DNA of 64,000 nt from Undibacter mobilis (lineage in GTDB: Bacteria > Pseudomonadota > Alphaproteobacteria > Rhizobiales > Xanthobacteraceae). Positions within the stretch are counted from its first letter, which is position 1; the number at the start of each line of letters is the position of its first letter. Where the stretch lies: positions 248,001 to 312,000 of the forward strand of contig NZ_QRGO01000002.1 of assembly GCF_003367195.1 (NCBI RefSeq). The letters run 5' to 3'. The notes under the pieces are model-generated. The model was not told the origin of the DNA. It worked only from the letters and a program-made list of their open reading frames with translations, and made no database searches. A program made the position numbers and the translations under genes. Below, piece after piece: positions 44,181-53,108 of the stretch.

Positions 44181-44954
44181 GTGAGTGCGGACGAGAAGGT
44201 GGCGGTCATTACCGGAGCGGCAAGTGGCATTGGCTGGGCCCTTGCCCAGACCTTTGCCCGCGCGCGCTATGCGGTCTGCGTCGTGGATCTCGATGCCGAG
44301 ACGGCGAAGAAGCGCGCCGGCGAACTGAACGGCAACCACGAGGGCTACGGCTGCGACGTTTCCGACGAAGGCCAGGTCGAACGGACCTTCGCCGCTGTCC
44401 AGACCCGCTACGGCCGGCTCGACGTGCTCGTCAACAATGCCGGCATCGTCGGCTCGCAGGAGCCATCGATCAGCCAGGACATGGTCTATTTCGACCGCAT
44501 CACCAAGGTCATCATCAACGGCACCTTTCTCTGCTCGCGCGCCGCGTTCCACCCGATGGCGGCACAGAAAAGCGGCGCCATCGTCAATGTCGGCTCGATC
44601 GCCGGTCTCACCGGACTGCCGCGGCGCAACGCCTACGGAGCTGCCAAAGCCGGTGTTCACTCACTCACCCGTTCGCTTGCAACCGAATGGGCCCAACACG
44701 GCATCAGGGTCAACGCCGTTGCGCCTGGCTACGTCGCCACACCGATGGTTCAGGGGCTGGTCGACCAGGGCAAGGTCGACAGCGCGCGGCTTTGCCGCCG
44801 CATCCCGATGGCCCGTTTGGGCACACCCGAGGACATTGCCGACCCGGTCCTGTTTCTCGCTTCCGACGCGGCCCGTTACGTGACCGGCGTGACGTTGTCG
44901 GTGGATGGAGGATGGGCGGCCTTCGGCGACGCCGGCAACGCTTCGGAACAATAA
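44181..44954 (+). CDS. Short-chain dehydrogenase/reductase
   Basis: A 257-residue classical SDR. The NAD(P) loop is VITGAASGIGWALAQTFA, followed by LVNNAGIVG, the catalytic Ser in VNVGSIAGLTG and Tyr-Lys in YGAAKAGVHSLTRSLA. Asp in CVVDLDAE after the second strand suggests NAD preference. It lies between the monooxygenase and the binding protein of the transporter, so it could oxidise an imported secondary alcohol to the ketone used by the monooxygenase. Confidence 0.94.
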   Translation: MSADEKVAVITGAASGIGWALAQTFARARYAVCVVDLDAETAKKRAGELNGNHEGYGCDVSDEGQVERTFAAVQTRYGRLDVLVNNAGIVGSQEPSISQDMVYFDRITKVIINGTFLCSRAAFHPMAAQKSGAIVNVGSIAGLTGLPRRNAYGAAKAGVHSLTRSLATEWAQHGIRVNAVAPGYVATPMVQGLVDQGKVDSARLCRRIPMARLGTPEDIADPVLFLASDAARYVTGVTLSVDGGWAAFGDAGNASEQ

Positions 44955-45030
44955 CAGCCAGCAATCGGCTGAACGCTCGAGAAGGTTCGCCAGACCCGGC
45001 GCGCCATCGAAAAGGGAGGCAGGAGGGAAA

Positions 45031-46218
45031 ATGATCAGGAAAACAGCAGCAGCACTTGCGGTACTGACGGCGTTGACGGGCCCGCTCATGGCGGACGAGA
45101 ACACGATCCGCATCGGCGTCCTCACCGACATGAGCGGCCCGTTTGCAGACATTGTCGGCCAGGGCGCGGTGGAATCCGTCCGCCTCGCGGTTGCCGACGC
45201 CAGTGGCAAGGTGAATAGTAAGCCAATCGAAATCATCTTCGCGGACCACCAGAACAAGCCGGACGTCGCCTTGAGCATCCTGCGCCAATGGTATGAAGAG
45301 CGTGGCGTTGACGTGGCGATGGAGTTCACGACCTCGACGGTCGGTCTCGCCGCCCAGGCCTTGACACGCAGCGCCAACAAGGTCGCCCTGCCCCTCGGCC
45401 CGGCGACATCGGACCTCTACGGTGCCAAATGCTCGCCCAACAGCGTCGTCTGGGGCATGGATAATTACGCCTTCGGCAACGCCGCCCCCAAGGTCGTCGT
45501 CAAGCGCGGCGGCGATAAGTGGTTCCTCTTGGTCACCGACTACACCTTCGGCCACCAGCTGCAGGAACTGGTCACCAACCTGGTGACATCGGAAGGCGGC
45601 AAGATCGTGGGCGCCGTCCGACACCCGCTCGGCACGCCCGATTTCTCGACCTACCTGCTGCAGGCGCAGTCACTGGGCGCCAATGTCATCACCTTCATCA
45701 ACTCGGGCAACGACATGTCCACGTCGATCAAGCAAGCGCGCGAATTCGGCTTGCATGCGAAGATGCAGTTTGTTGCCCCCGCCTTCCAGATCCCGAACGC
45801 GCTGGCGCTCGGACTGACGGTCGGCCAAGGCGTCATCGTCACTAACAGTGTCTACTGGGACCAGTCGGATGTCACGCGCGCCTTCTCCAAGCGCTTCGAG
45901 GAGAAGATGAAGAAGGTGCCGAGCGAAAACCAGTTCATGGCATATGCCGCCACCCAGCACTACCTGAAAGCCGTCAGCCAGATGAAGTCGCATACCGACG
46001 GCAAAGCGGTGGTCGAAGAGATGAAGAAGCTGCCGGTCTCGGTGCTCGACTTCAAAGGTCGGATTCGCAAGGATGGTCGCGTCATTTACGACCTCAATAT
46101 CGCGTCGGTGAAGGCGCCGTCGGAGTCGGTCGGTCCGTTCGACGTTTACAAATTGTCGGGCAAAGTATCGGGCGAAGAAGGCTTCGTTCCCGAAGGCAAG
46201 ACCGGCTGCACGTTCTAG
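45031..46218 (+). CDS. Periplasmic substrate-binding protein of second Liv-type system
   Basis: A 395-residue type I periplasmic binding protein. The signal peptide is MIRKTAAALAVLTALTGPLM with probable cleavage before ADENTIRIG; mature sequence continues VLTDMSGPFADIVGQGAVES. The frame is open from 44905, but ATG 45031 follows GGGAGGCAGGAGGG and begins the signal peptide. It is separated from the permease genes by the monooxygenase and an SDR, yet in the same operon. It has cysteines near 145 and at the C-terminus (TGCTF) that could form a disulfide. Confidence 0.92.
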   Translation: MIRKTAAALAVLTALTGPLMADENTIRIGVLTDMSGPFADIVGQGAVESVRLAVADASGKVNSKPIEIIFADHQNKPDVALSILRQWYEERGVDVAMEFTTSTVGLAAQALTRSANKVALPLGPATSDLYGAKCSPNSVVWGMDNYAFGNAAPKVVVKRGGDKWFLLVTDYTFGHQLQELVTNLVTSEGGKIVGAVRHPLGTPDFSTYLLQAQSLGANVITFINSGNDMSTSIKQAREFGLHAKMQFVAPAFQIPNALALGLTVGQGVIVTNSVYWDQSDVTRAFSKRFEEKMKKVPSENQFMAYAATQHYLKAVSQMKSHTDGKAVVEEMKKLPVSVLDFKGRIRKDGRVIYDLNIASVKAPSESVGPFDVYKLSGKVSGEEGFVPEGKTGCTF

Positions 46219-46241
46219 CAGCGACAAGGAAGGCGAACGCT

Positions 46242-46997
46242 ATGGGGCGTCTCTCGGACAAAGTTGCAATCATCACGGGCGCGGCGGGCGGCATAGGGTC
46301 GGCCGCAGCGAGGCGGTTCGCCGAGGAAGGCGCCAAGGTTCTCCTCGTCGATCGCGATGAGGTCGCCTTAAAGCAGGCGATGACGGCCCTCCTGTTCGAC
46401 AGAGTGGGCTTTGTCGTCGCCGACGTCACCGACGAGGCCGCGATGCAGAAGGTTGTGGCGGAAGCGAAGCGTCGCTTCGGCCGCATCGACATCGCGCTAC
46501 TGAATGCCGGCATCGAAGGCGAGATCGGGAGGATCGATGCCCTCCCGGTCTCGGCCTTCGACAAGGTCATGGCAGTGAATGTGCGTAGCGTCTGGCTAGG
46601 CATTGCGGCCCTGATGCCGGCGATGAAGGAGACGGGCGGCGGCAGCATCGTGATCACCTCCTCCGTCGCCGGGCTGCGCGGCTCGTCGATGCTCGCGGCC
46701 TACAGCGCAAGCAAGCATGCCGTTGTCGGCCTGATGCACTCGGCCGCGCTGGAAGGCGCCGCCGACAATGTCCGCGTCAACACGGTCAATCCGGCGCAGA
46801 CGCGGACCCGAATGATGGCCGCGATCGACGAAGCCATGGTAGCGGCAGGTCGACCTGGCGGCTCGACAGCGCGCATCCCGCTGGCCCGCTACGCCGAGCC
46901 TGCCGATGTCGTAGACATGATGCTGTTCCTCGCAAGCGAAGACAGCCGGTTCTGTACCGGAGCGACTTATCTTGTGGACGGTGGATCGATGGCCTGA
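46242..46997 (+). CDS. Short-chain dehydrogenase/reductase
   Basis: A 251-residue classical SDR. The NAD(P) loop is IITGAAGGIGSAAARRFAEE, then VLLVDRDE (Asp suggests NAD), LLNAGIEGE, the catalytic Ser in VITSSVAGLRG and YSASKHAVVGLMHSAALEG. It follows the binding protein by 23 bases and ends the operon. It is a distinct sequence from the SDR at 44181, so the operon contains two alcohol/ketone redox steps. Confidence 0.93.
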   Translation: MGRLSDKVAIITGAAGGIGSAAARRFAEEGAKVLLVDRDEVALKQAMTALLFDRVGFVVADVTDEAAMQKVVAEAKRRFGRIDIALLNAGIEGEIGRIDALPVSAFDKVMAVNVRSVWLGIAALMPAMKETGGGSIVITSSVAGLRGSSMLAAYSASKHAVVGLMHSAALEGAADNVRVNTVNPAQTRTRMMAAIDEAMVAAGRPGGSTARIPLARYAEPADVVDMMLFLASEDSRFCTGATYLVDGGSMA

Positions 46998-47747
46998 AGT
47001 AAAATGATGGCAATGCCGGTTGCCGCAATCATTACGTTCGCGTTAGCCCGACTGCGGTTCGCGAACCAGCCTTGCATCCGTTGACCAGCATTGCCGCAAA
47101 CTGTCGATAATCGGTCGACATGGTAGCCGATCGTCCCGCGATCTCTGGGACACACGTGAGGTTAAACTGGTCACCCAGCGGGGCGCGCGCCGGTAACCTG
47201 ACCATTTTTTTACCGTCGGCTCAGCGGAGCGGCAGTTCGCGCCTCTCCTAGTCAAGTAGAAGAACTTGCGATCGGTGTACCGAATAGTAAGCCACAGATA
47301 ACCAATTTTTCAATAACGCCTTCTTACTTCACTTACCCCTCTCCATAACGGGGCAGTAGCGAATGTTATTTTTAATTCAATCATTTACGTCTTGGCGATA
47401 GAGCAGCCGGCGGTCGTGCTCGGCTTTGTCACACGCGAGATATGGCAGAAAATAGGTCTTGCAAACGAAGACAATGGCCTTGAATACGTCATTTATGCTG
47501 ATGACTCAGCATAACGGCACGGACGTTATTCTCTTAGCACGGGCTGCTCCGACTACTTCTCGCACCTGTCCGAGCAACAATTTGTCCACAAGGCCTGCAT
47601 TCCGACGGAACTGGCCACCATGACCGGAACCGGGCTAGATGCTGGCGCGGCCTAGTGAATGGGCGATATCCCGTACGATCAGCCAATCTGAGTGATCAAT
47701 TGAAGCCTGGCCGCAGATACGCGCCTCAGCTATCAGATCAAAGGAGT
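46998..47747. other. 750-base region without an intact gene
   Basis: This is the longest gene-free stretch. It contains a perfect 12-base palindrome GGTTCGCGAACC (47056-47067) and a T7 run near 47204-47211 after a possible AGGTTA/TAACCT stem, which may end the preceding operon. Bases 47270-47400 are AT-rich. An open frame on the plus strand ending at about 47654 (reading ELATMTGTGLDAGAA before TAG) might be a gene remnant, but I cannot identify it. It follows an SDR and faces the end of a CoA ligase gene. Confidence 0.5.
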
Positions 47748-49289
47748 TCAGGGATTCCGCGCCGCCGAAGCGCGACCGGTCTTCCCCAGCGCATCGCGAG
47801 ATATCTGGTCCACAAACTCGATTACCTTCGGCAATTTGTATCGAGAGAGGCTCTCGCCGCAGCGCTTCAACAATTCCTGCTCGGAGATCGCCGCGCCGTC
47901 TCGCAGCGCCACCATGGCCTTGATCGCCGTCCCCCATTTGTCGTCTGCTATGCCAACGACCGCCGCGTCGGCGACCTCGGGGAAAGACAGAAGGACATCC
48001 TCAATCTCGGCCGGCGCGACATTGATGCCCCCTGTCTTGATGATGTTCTTCTCGCGACCAGAGATATACAGGAACCCGTCCTCATCCATGAATCCAAGGT
48101 CGCCCGAATAATACCAGCCGTCCTGGAAGGCAGCCGCTGTGGCCTCGCTGTCGTGATAGTAACCATCACAAACGCTCGGCCCGCGCACCCGAATTACTCC
48201 TTGCGTCCCGGCCGGCAGTGGCTGCTTGTCCGGCCCCACAACGTCGATCTCCATCCCCCACAATGGTCGGCCCGCCGACCCTATCCTGGTCAACTGCTCC
48301 TCAGGCATCAGCACCGACGCCTCGGAGAACTCCGTGCCTCCATAGGACTGAAAAACGTTCGGCGTGATCGACTTTACGATCGCTTCAAGCGAGCGCTTCT
48401 GAAACGGCAAGCCCGCCTTACGCAACACCCGCAGCGAAGACTTGTCGTACCGGTCCAGATCCGGATGCCGAAGCAACTCCTCACATTGCTGTGGCGCGAG
48501 CGCAATACACGCGATGCGTTCCTCCTGTATCGTCGTCAGCACATCGGTCGCGTCAAATGTCTCGCGGAGGTGAACCGTGCCGCCAAAACTCAATTGCGTG
48601 ATGAGGCTGACACGGCCCGAATTGTAGTAGATCGGCACAACCAACAGCTCGTTGATTCCGCCTCCCATTCTTTTGCTCAGAAGATTATTGATCGTACTGT
48701 GCAGGTAGCTTTTGTGGGTTTTGATGCAGCCCTTCGGACGCCCCGTGGTTCCAGAAGTCAGCATGAGCATAAATGTCGCATCTTCCGCAACAGGAATGCC
48801 GGGATCGTCACCGGGGCGCTTCGCGTACGCCCCTTCGAACTCGCAGTCCTGCGGGCGTCGCGCATCGCACCACAGGACCCCGCACCGAACACTTCCGATC
48901 GCCTCATCGGACAACTGTGCCGCGTGCGCGCGGTCAGCAATGAGAAGACTGCAGTCGAAGAGGTTGACAGCGATACCCGTCTCGCGCGGCACCCATTTCA
49001 CATCGAAAACGATGGAAACCGCCCCTGCCTTGGCCACGGCATACAGCGCAACAACGTGCGGAATCGTGTTGCCGGCAAGGACGCCGACATGATCGCCAGG
49101 ACGCACACCACGCGCAATGAGCTCATGCGCCAGCTGGTTTGCTCGGGCATTCAGCTCCTCGTATCGTAGCCGAACGCCGCCCTGCGCCAGCGCGACGCGG
49201 TCGCGGTAACGCCTGGCGTTCACGGCAAGCAAATTATGAACGGTGTACAGACCGAAGGCGCCAGACACCGCTAATCCCCTCTCATCCAT
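47748..49289 (-). CDS. AMP-dependent acyl-CoA synthetase
   Basis: A 513-residue ANL ligase. The P-loop LMLTSGTTGRPKGCIKTHKS, QSYGGTEFSE, YYSGDLGFMDEDGFLYISG and REKNIIKTGGINVAPAEIE are present. At the C-terminus ALGKTGRASA supplies the catalytic Lys. The start MDERGLAVSGAFGLYTVHNL is plausible. It is 3 bases downstream of the enoyl-CoA hydratase gene and ends the transporter-linked minus-strand unit. It would supply an acyl-CoA to that hydratase. Confidence 0.94.
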   Translation of the reverse strand: MDERGLAVSGAFGLYTVHNLLAVNARRYRDRVALAQGGVRLRYEELNARANQLAHELIARGVRPGDHVGVLAGNTIPHVVALYAVAKAGAVSIVFDVKWVPRETGIAVNLFDCSLLIADRAHAAQLSDEAIGSVRCGVLWCDARRPQDCEFEGAYAKRPGDDPGIPVAEDATFMLMLTSGTTGRPKGCIKTHKSYLHSTINNLLSKRMGGGINELLVVPIYYNSGRVSLITQLSFGGTVHLRETFDATDVLTTIQEERIACIALAPQQCEELLRHPDLDRYDKSSLRVLRKAGLPFQKRSLEAIVKSITPNVFQSYGGTEFSEASVLMPEEQLTRIGSAGRPLWGMEIDVVGPDKQPLPAGTQGVIRVRGPSVCDGYYHDSEATAAAFQDGWYYSGDLGFMDEDGFLYISGREKNIIKTGGINVAPAEIEDVLLSFPEVADAAVVGIADDKWGTAIKAMVALRDGAAISEQELLKRCGESLSRYKLPKVIEFVDQISRDALGKTGRASAARNP

Positions 49290-49292
49290 CTT

Positions 49293-50102
49293 CTACTGCG
49301 CGTCCGGCTTCTTGTACGTGACGCTACCACCGCCCTTCTGCGACCCGAGATACTTCTCAACGTCATTCAAGGGATTCATGTAGAAGCGCTGCCGATGCCC
49401 GATGAGCTCGTCCGCAGCCATTGCGTCGGCGAATGACAAATCGACTTCTGTGTAGCCGGCAATCTTCGCATGGGTCAGCGTCACTCGGTGACGAGAGGCA
49501 ATCTCTCTGGCGAGGGCATCAACCGATGCTTCGAGATCCGCCGTAGGCACAGCTTTCGACAGAAGACCGATCCGAGCTGCTTCAACCCCACTCAGATTGC
49601 GCCCCGTCAACGAGATGTAAAACGCCTGCTTCAGGGGAATCTTGGTGTGGAAAAGAGTGGGCGTCGCCACCTCACCATACGATCCTCGCAGAACCTCCGG
49701 CATGCCGATCTTGGCGTCCTCTGCGCCAATCGCGAGGTCACAGGCATTGAGCAGGGCGATGCCGCCACCGAGACACCACCCCTGCACTGAAGCGATGGTG
49801 ATCTGCGGCATTTTACGGAGCAACTGAGTAATCTCGCGAGTCCCCTCCGATCGGCCAAACCGATGCTCCTTGGTGTTCGCTTCGCGCAAATCAAAAAGAT
49901 CGAGTCCAGAGCAGAACGAATCCCCGGCCGCTGACAGAACGAGAACCTTGATGTCGGTATTCTCTGTGATCGCCTTAATATCGACGATCATCTTATCCAT
50001 CATCTTGTTTGAAAGGCAGTTCTTCTTCTCCGGCCTATTGAGACGCATCCACGCAATATGTTCCGCTCCGGATACGCGTGTAACGACATGTTCTTCCGAC
50101 AT
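49293..50102 (-). CDS. Enoyl-CoA hydratase/isomerase (crotonase) family protein
   Basis: A 269-residue crotonase-fold protein. The oxyanion-hole segments are AAGDSFCSGLDLFDL and GWCLGGGIALLNACDLAIG, and the possible catalytic Glu is in IGMPEVLRGSYGE. The frame reaches 50117, but ATG 50102 is preceded by GAGGAAG and gives a typical N-terminus. Members hydrate, isomerise or cleave acyl-CoAs. It acts next to a CoA ligase and downstream of an ABC transporter on the same strand. Confidence 0.92.
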   Translation of the reverse strand: MSEEHVVTRVSGAEHIAWMRLNRPEKKNCLSNKMMDKMIVDIKAITENTDIKVLVLSAAGDSFCSGLDLFDLREANTKEHRFGRSEGTREITQLLRKMPQITIASVQGWCLGGGIALLNACDLAIGAEDAKIGMPEVLRGSYGEVATPTLFHTKIPLKQAFYISLTGRNLSGVEAARIGLLSKAVPTADLEASVDALAREIASRHRVTLTHAKIAGYTEVDLSFADAMAADELIGHRQRFYMNPLNDVEKYLGSQKGGGSVTYKKPDAQ

Positions 50103-50163
50103 CTTATACTTCCTCAATCCAAGTTACGATGGTTGGCGCTTTCGCTGACGGCGGGCTTCTTAG

Positions 50164-50961
50164 CTACGCCACTTCCTCGCGCAACATCGCTTTAGATGCT
50201 TCCTCTTCGATCGTGGACCAGATGTCGTCCTCATACCGAAGGAAATTGAGATCCCGCTTGATGGATAACGGCCTGGGACGGTCAAGCTTGATGTCGACGC
50301 ACCGCTTGATACGGCCTGGACGCGAGCCAAGAATGACGACTTCGTCGGCCAGATAAACGGCTTCGTTGATCTGGTGGGTGACGAACAAGACAGTCTTGTT
50401 GGATTCGCTCCATATCCTCAGCAATTCTTGCTGCATCAGCTCGCGCGTCTGGGCATCAAGCGCCGCAAACGGTTCATCCATGATCAGCACTTCGGGATCC
50501 ACCGCCAGCGCACGCGCAATATTCACACGCTGTTGCATACCACCCGACAATTCATGAGGATAGTGTCGGGCGAACTTCGCAATGCCCACCAACTGGAGCA
50601 GCTCGGACACCCGTTGCCGGCTCGCATCGGTTACCCGACCCTGGCATTCGAGGCCGTAAATAACGTTATCGAACACGGTGCGCCACGGAAGCAAGGATGC
50701 GTCCTGAAAAACCATGGCACGATCGGGTCCGGGACCACTGACCGCTTTTCCATCGATAACGATGCTTCCTGAACTGGGCTTGATGAGGCCATCGACAATC
50801 TTGATCAGCGTGGTCTTGCCGCAGCCGCTTGGTCCGACAAGCGCAACAAACTTCCCTGCCTCGATCGACAGATTAACTCCGTCCAACGCTACAGTCGCCG
50901 TTTCGTCGCTCTTGCGACGATACTCCATACGGACGCCAGATATCTGGACCTTTGGCGTCAT
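50164..50961 (-). CDS. ABC transporter ATPase, nitrate/sulfonate/taurine type
   Basis: A 265-residue ATPase of the SsuB/TauB family. Walker A is GPSGCGKTTLIKIVDGL, the Q-loop region VFQDASLLPWRTVFDNVIYG, the signature LSGGMQQRVNIARALA and Walker B VLIMDEPFAALDAQTR. ATG 50961 is preferred to 50979 because GGAGAG precedes it and the permease stops at 50963, one base away. It drives the permease encoded just upstream. Confidence 0.93.
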   Translation of the reverse strand: MTPKVQISGVRMEYRRKSDETATVALDGVNLSIEAGKFVALVGPSGCGKTTLIKIVDGLIKPSSGSIVIDGKAVSGPGPDRAMVFQDASLLPWRTVFDNVIYGLECQGRVTDASRQRVSELLQLVGIAKFARHYPHELSGGMQQRVNIARALAVDPEVLIMDEPFAALDAQTRELMQQELLRIWSESNKTVLFVTHQINEAVYLADEVVILGSRPGRIKRCVDIKLDRPRPLSIKRDLNFLRYEDDIWSTIEEEASKAMLREEVA

Positions 50962-50962
50962 A

Positions 50963-51805
50963 TCACTCTCCGGACCCAACTTGCGGTCGCCATTTCTCGA
51001 ACCGACGCTCGAGCTGAGCGATCAATTCGAAGACGAGAAGGCCAGCAATGCAGAAGATGATCACGCCAACGAACACGACATCGGTCTTGAGGCTCGTCCC
51101 GGCCTGCGTAATCATGTACCCGATGCCTGCCTGTGAAATGTACATTTCCGCGACGAAGACGCCGATCAACGCGCGTCCCGCTCCGAGGCGCAATCCGGTC
51201 AAGATGAATGGCACGGCTGACGGGAAGACAATCGTCCTAAAGATGCGCCCTTGCGACGCCTGAAAGCTCCGTGCTGCTTCCAGAAGATTTTTCGGCGTCG
51301 TCTTCACCGCGTCACGACAATTGATCATGATCGGAAACAACGCGAGAAGCACAATAAGAACGACTTTCGAAGCGAGGCCAATGCCGAACCAGATCATAAT
51401 CAGGGGCATAAAAGCCACCCCAGGCGCAACGTACAGGGCAGTCGTGAGTGGATCGAGTGCGTAATTGAATCGCTTGTACCAACCCAGGGCAATGCCGAGC
51501 GGAACGCCTATCAGAATCGACACGCCGTAACCCAGTGCATACTCGACGGCGCTGACCTGAAGGTGGTGAACAAGCTCCCCGCTTTGGAACAACTCAATCG
51601 CGGATGCCAGTACACGCGTTGGCGAGCTGAAGAGCGGCGCGAGCGATGGATCAATGTTCGCAACGGCGACCTGCCAAGCCACCAACAAGATACCGACAGT
51701 GCCAACGCCATAGAGCGTCTTTTCGTATTTTGCGAGACGCTCCATGATTCCTGGAGCCCGTCGTTCGCTGCGACCGGCAGTCGACGCAGTCATCATGTCA
51801 CTCAT
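50963..51805 (-). CDS. ABC transporter permease, nitrate/sulfonate/taurine type
   Basis: A 280-residue membrane protein with about six helices. The EAA coupling loop is LLEAARSFQASQGRIFRTIV (near 185-205) followed by FPSAVPFILTGLRLGAGRAL, typical of SsuC/TauC. The N-terminal 25 residues are cytoplasmic and Arg-rich. It lies between the ATPase (one base away) and the binding protein (69 bases upstream). Confidence 0.93.
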   Translation of the reverse strand: MSDMMTASTAGRSERRAPGIMERLAKYEKTLYGVGTVGILLVAWQVAVANIDPSLAPLFSSPTRVLASAIELFQSGELVHHLQVSAVEYALGYGVSILIGVPLGIALGWYKRFNYALDPLTTALYVAPGVAFMPLIMIWFGIGLASKVVLIVLLALFPIMINCRDAVKTTPKNLLEAARSFQASQGRIFRTIVFPSAVPFILTGLRLGAGRALIGVFVAEMYISQAGIGYMITQAGTSLKTDVVFVGVIIFCIAGLLVFELIAQLERRFEKWRPQVGSGE

Positions 51806-51874
51806 GGCGATGCCGGCCTGTACACTCGTTTGCCTCAGAATTCGCTCCAGCTGAGCGTCTGCTTGCGGTGCGCA

Positions 51875-52819
51875 CTACTTGTCCTTGAAGCTTTTGACGA
51901 TGGAAAAATCGAAAGCTTCTCGGGCTTTCTGCGGAACCGTCGCGCCGAACTCATAATTAAGCGCGGCCTCCATGAATGCCTCATCTTCGTGACCATCCTC
52001 GCTCAATGCGCCACGCCACCGGTCATACACTTTCTCCGCCAGGCCCACGTCGATCTTCATCACCTTGGCCATAACGGGAATCGTCTTGGCGCGATCGGTG
52101 TGAAACGTGCGCAGCCCGCGATAGGTGGCGCGGAGGAAACGCTTGAGAAGCTCCGGGTTCTCCGCAGCGAATTTGCCGCGAACCGCAACGCCGCCGACGA
52201 GAATACGCACACCTTCGGCATAAGGCAGCAACTTCATGCCGCGCTTCTCGGCCTCAAATTCATTGGGCACCACGACATAGCCGCCATCGATGGTGCCCGC
52301 ATTCAACGCCTCATAGATGGAGCTGGGAGCGCCAAGATAGAAGAAGGTCACGTCTTTAGCCGGGTCAACGCCGGCTGCCTGGAGCTTCTGCCGCATCATA
52401 ACCGTTGAGCTGGTGGTGATAGCGGTGGCACCGATCTTTTTTCCTTTGAGCTCCGCCCATGTACCCGCCTGACGAGCGGCGAAGCTGAAAGTCGGCGACC
52501 GATTGAAGACCATCACAATCTTCATATCGATGCCCTGAACCGCGCCTCGCAGCGACAACCCCAGGATCTGGGTCGCCTCGACCTCACCCGCAACTGTCGC
52601 GGTCACGCCCACGCTGGTCGCCATCGGCATGCTTTTATAATCGATGCCCTCTTCCTTGTAGTACCCAAGTTCATCGGCCAGCCAGTACGGCGCCGATTCA
52701 ATCGAGAGCGGCGGCGACACGTGAACGCGCATCTGATCAGCGGCATATGCGCCGCCGGCAAGACCGGTCGTCAGCGCCACAACAAGTGCGCGGAAGAGTG
52801 TTGCTGGATATGAAAACAC
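51875..52819 (-). CDS. ABC transporter substrate-binding protein, SsuA/THI5-like
   Basis: A 314-residue periplasmic protein. Its signal peptide is MFSYPATLFRALVVALTTGL with cleavage probably after AYA. The mature part has APYWLADELGYYKEEGIDYK and VTATVAGEVEATQIL, the NMT1/THI5-like pattern seen for binding proteins of sulfonates, nitrate, pyrimidines and aromatic acids. It heads the minus-strand unit with its permease and ATPase. Ligand unknown; the neighbouring hydantoinase and deaminase genes make a nitrogenous compound plausible. Confidence 0.92.
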   Translation of the reverse strand: MFSYPATLFRALVVALTTGLAGGAYAADQMRVHVSPPLSIESAPYWLADELGYYKEEGIDYKSMPMATSVGVTATVAGEVEATQILGLSLRGAVQGIDMKIVMVFNRSPTFSFAARQAGTWAELKGKKIGATAITTSSTVMMRQKLQAAGVDPAKDVTFFYLGAPSSIYEALNAGTIDGGYVVVPNEFEAEKRGMKLLPYAEGVRILVGGVAVRGKFAAENPELLKRFLRATYRGLRTFHTDRAKTIPVMAKVMKIDVGLAEKVYDRWRGALSEDGHEDEAFMEAALNYEFGATVPQKAREAFDFSIVKSFKDK

Positions 52820-53108
52820 CGGAGGCTCCTGTAACGAGATAAACGTTGGCCCGACCGAGGATCAGACCGATGAATGGCATGCAATGCACGTGCCATCAGC
52901 TCGCGCCCAAGCGCGAGCGAGCCGGCCGAGAGAGAGTATGAAGCTCACACTCAACAGCACAAATTGCTTTTTCGTCGCATATTAATCTCCTAGGCTAATA
53001 AGTCGGAGTGACTGTTGAGGCGCGGTTGCATTCACGCTCGTAGTTCAGTCACCATCACGCTGCGCTGCGGATTCCATCGAAACGCCATTCAACCTCAAGG
53101 TGCGCGCA
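52820..53108. promoter_or_regulatory. Divergent promoter between transporter and ThDP enzyme
   Basis: A 289-base gap between divergent units. Bases 52965-53000 are AT-rich and contain TATTA (52980-52984) and TAATA (52996-53000) as an inverted repeat around CCTAGG. This is a plausible operator or promoter core. No regulator gene is close. Confidence 0.45.

Noticed and set aside
47655..49169. A 504-residue plus-strand open frame opposite the fourth CoA ligase
   Set aside because: The minus strand contains the full set of ligase motifs; the plus frame is basic, low in family features and has no ribosome binding site.
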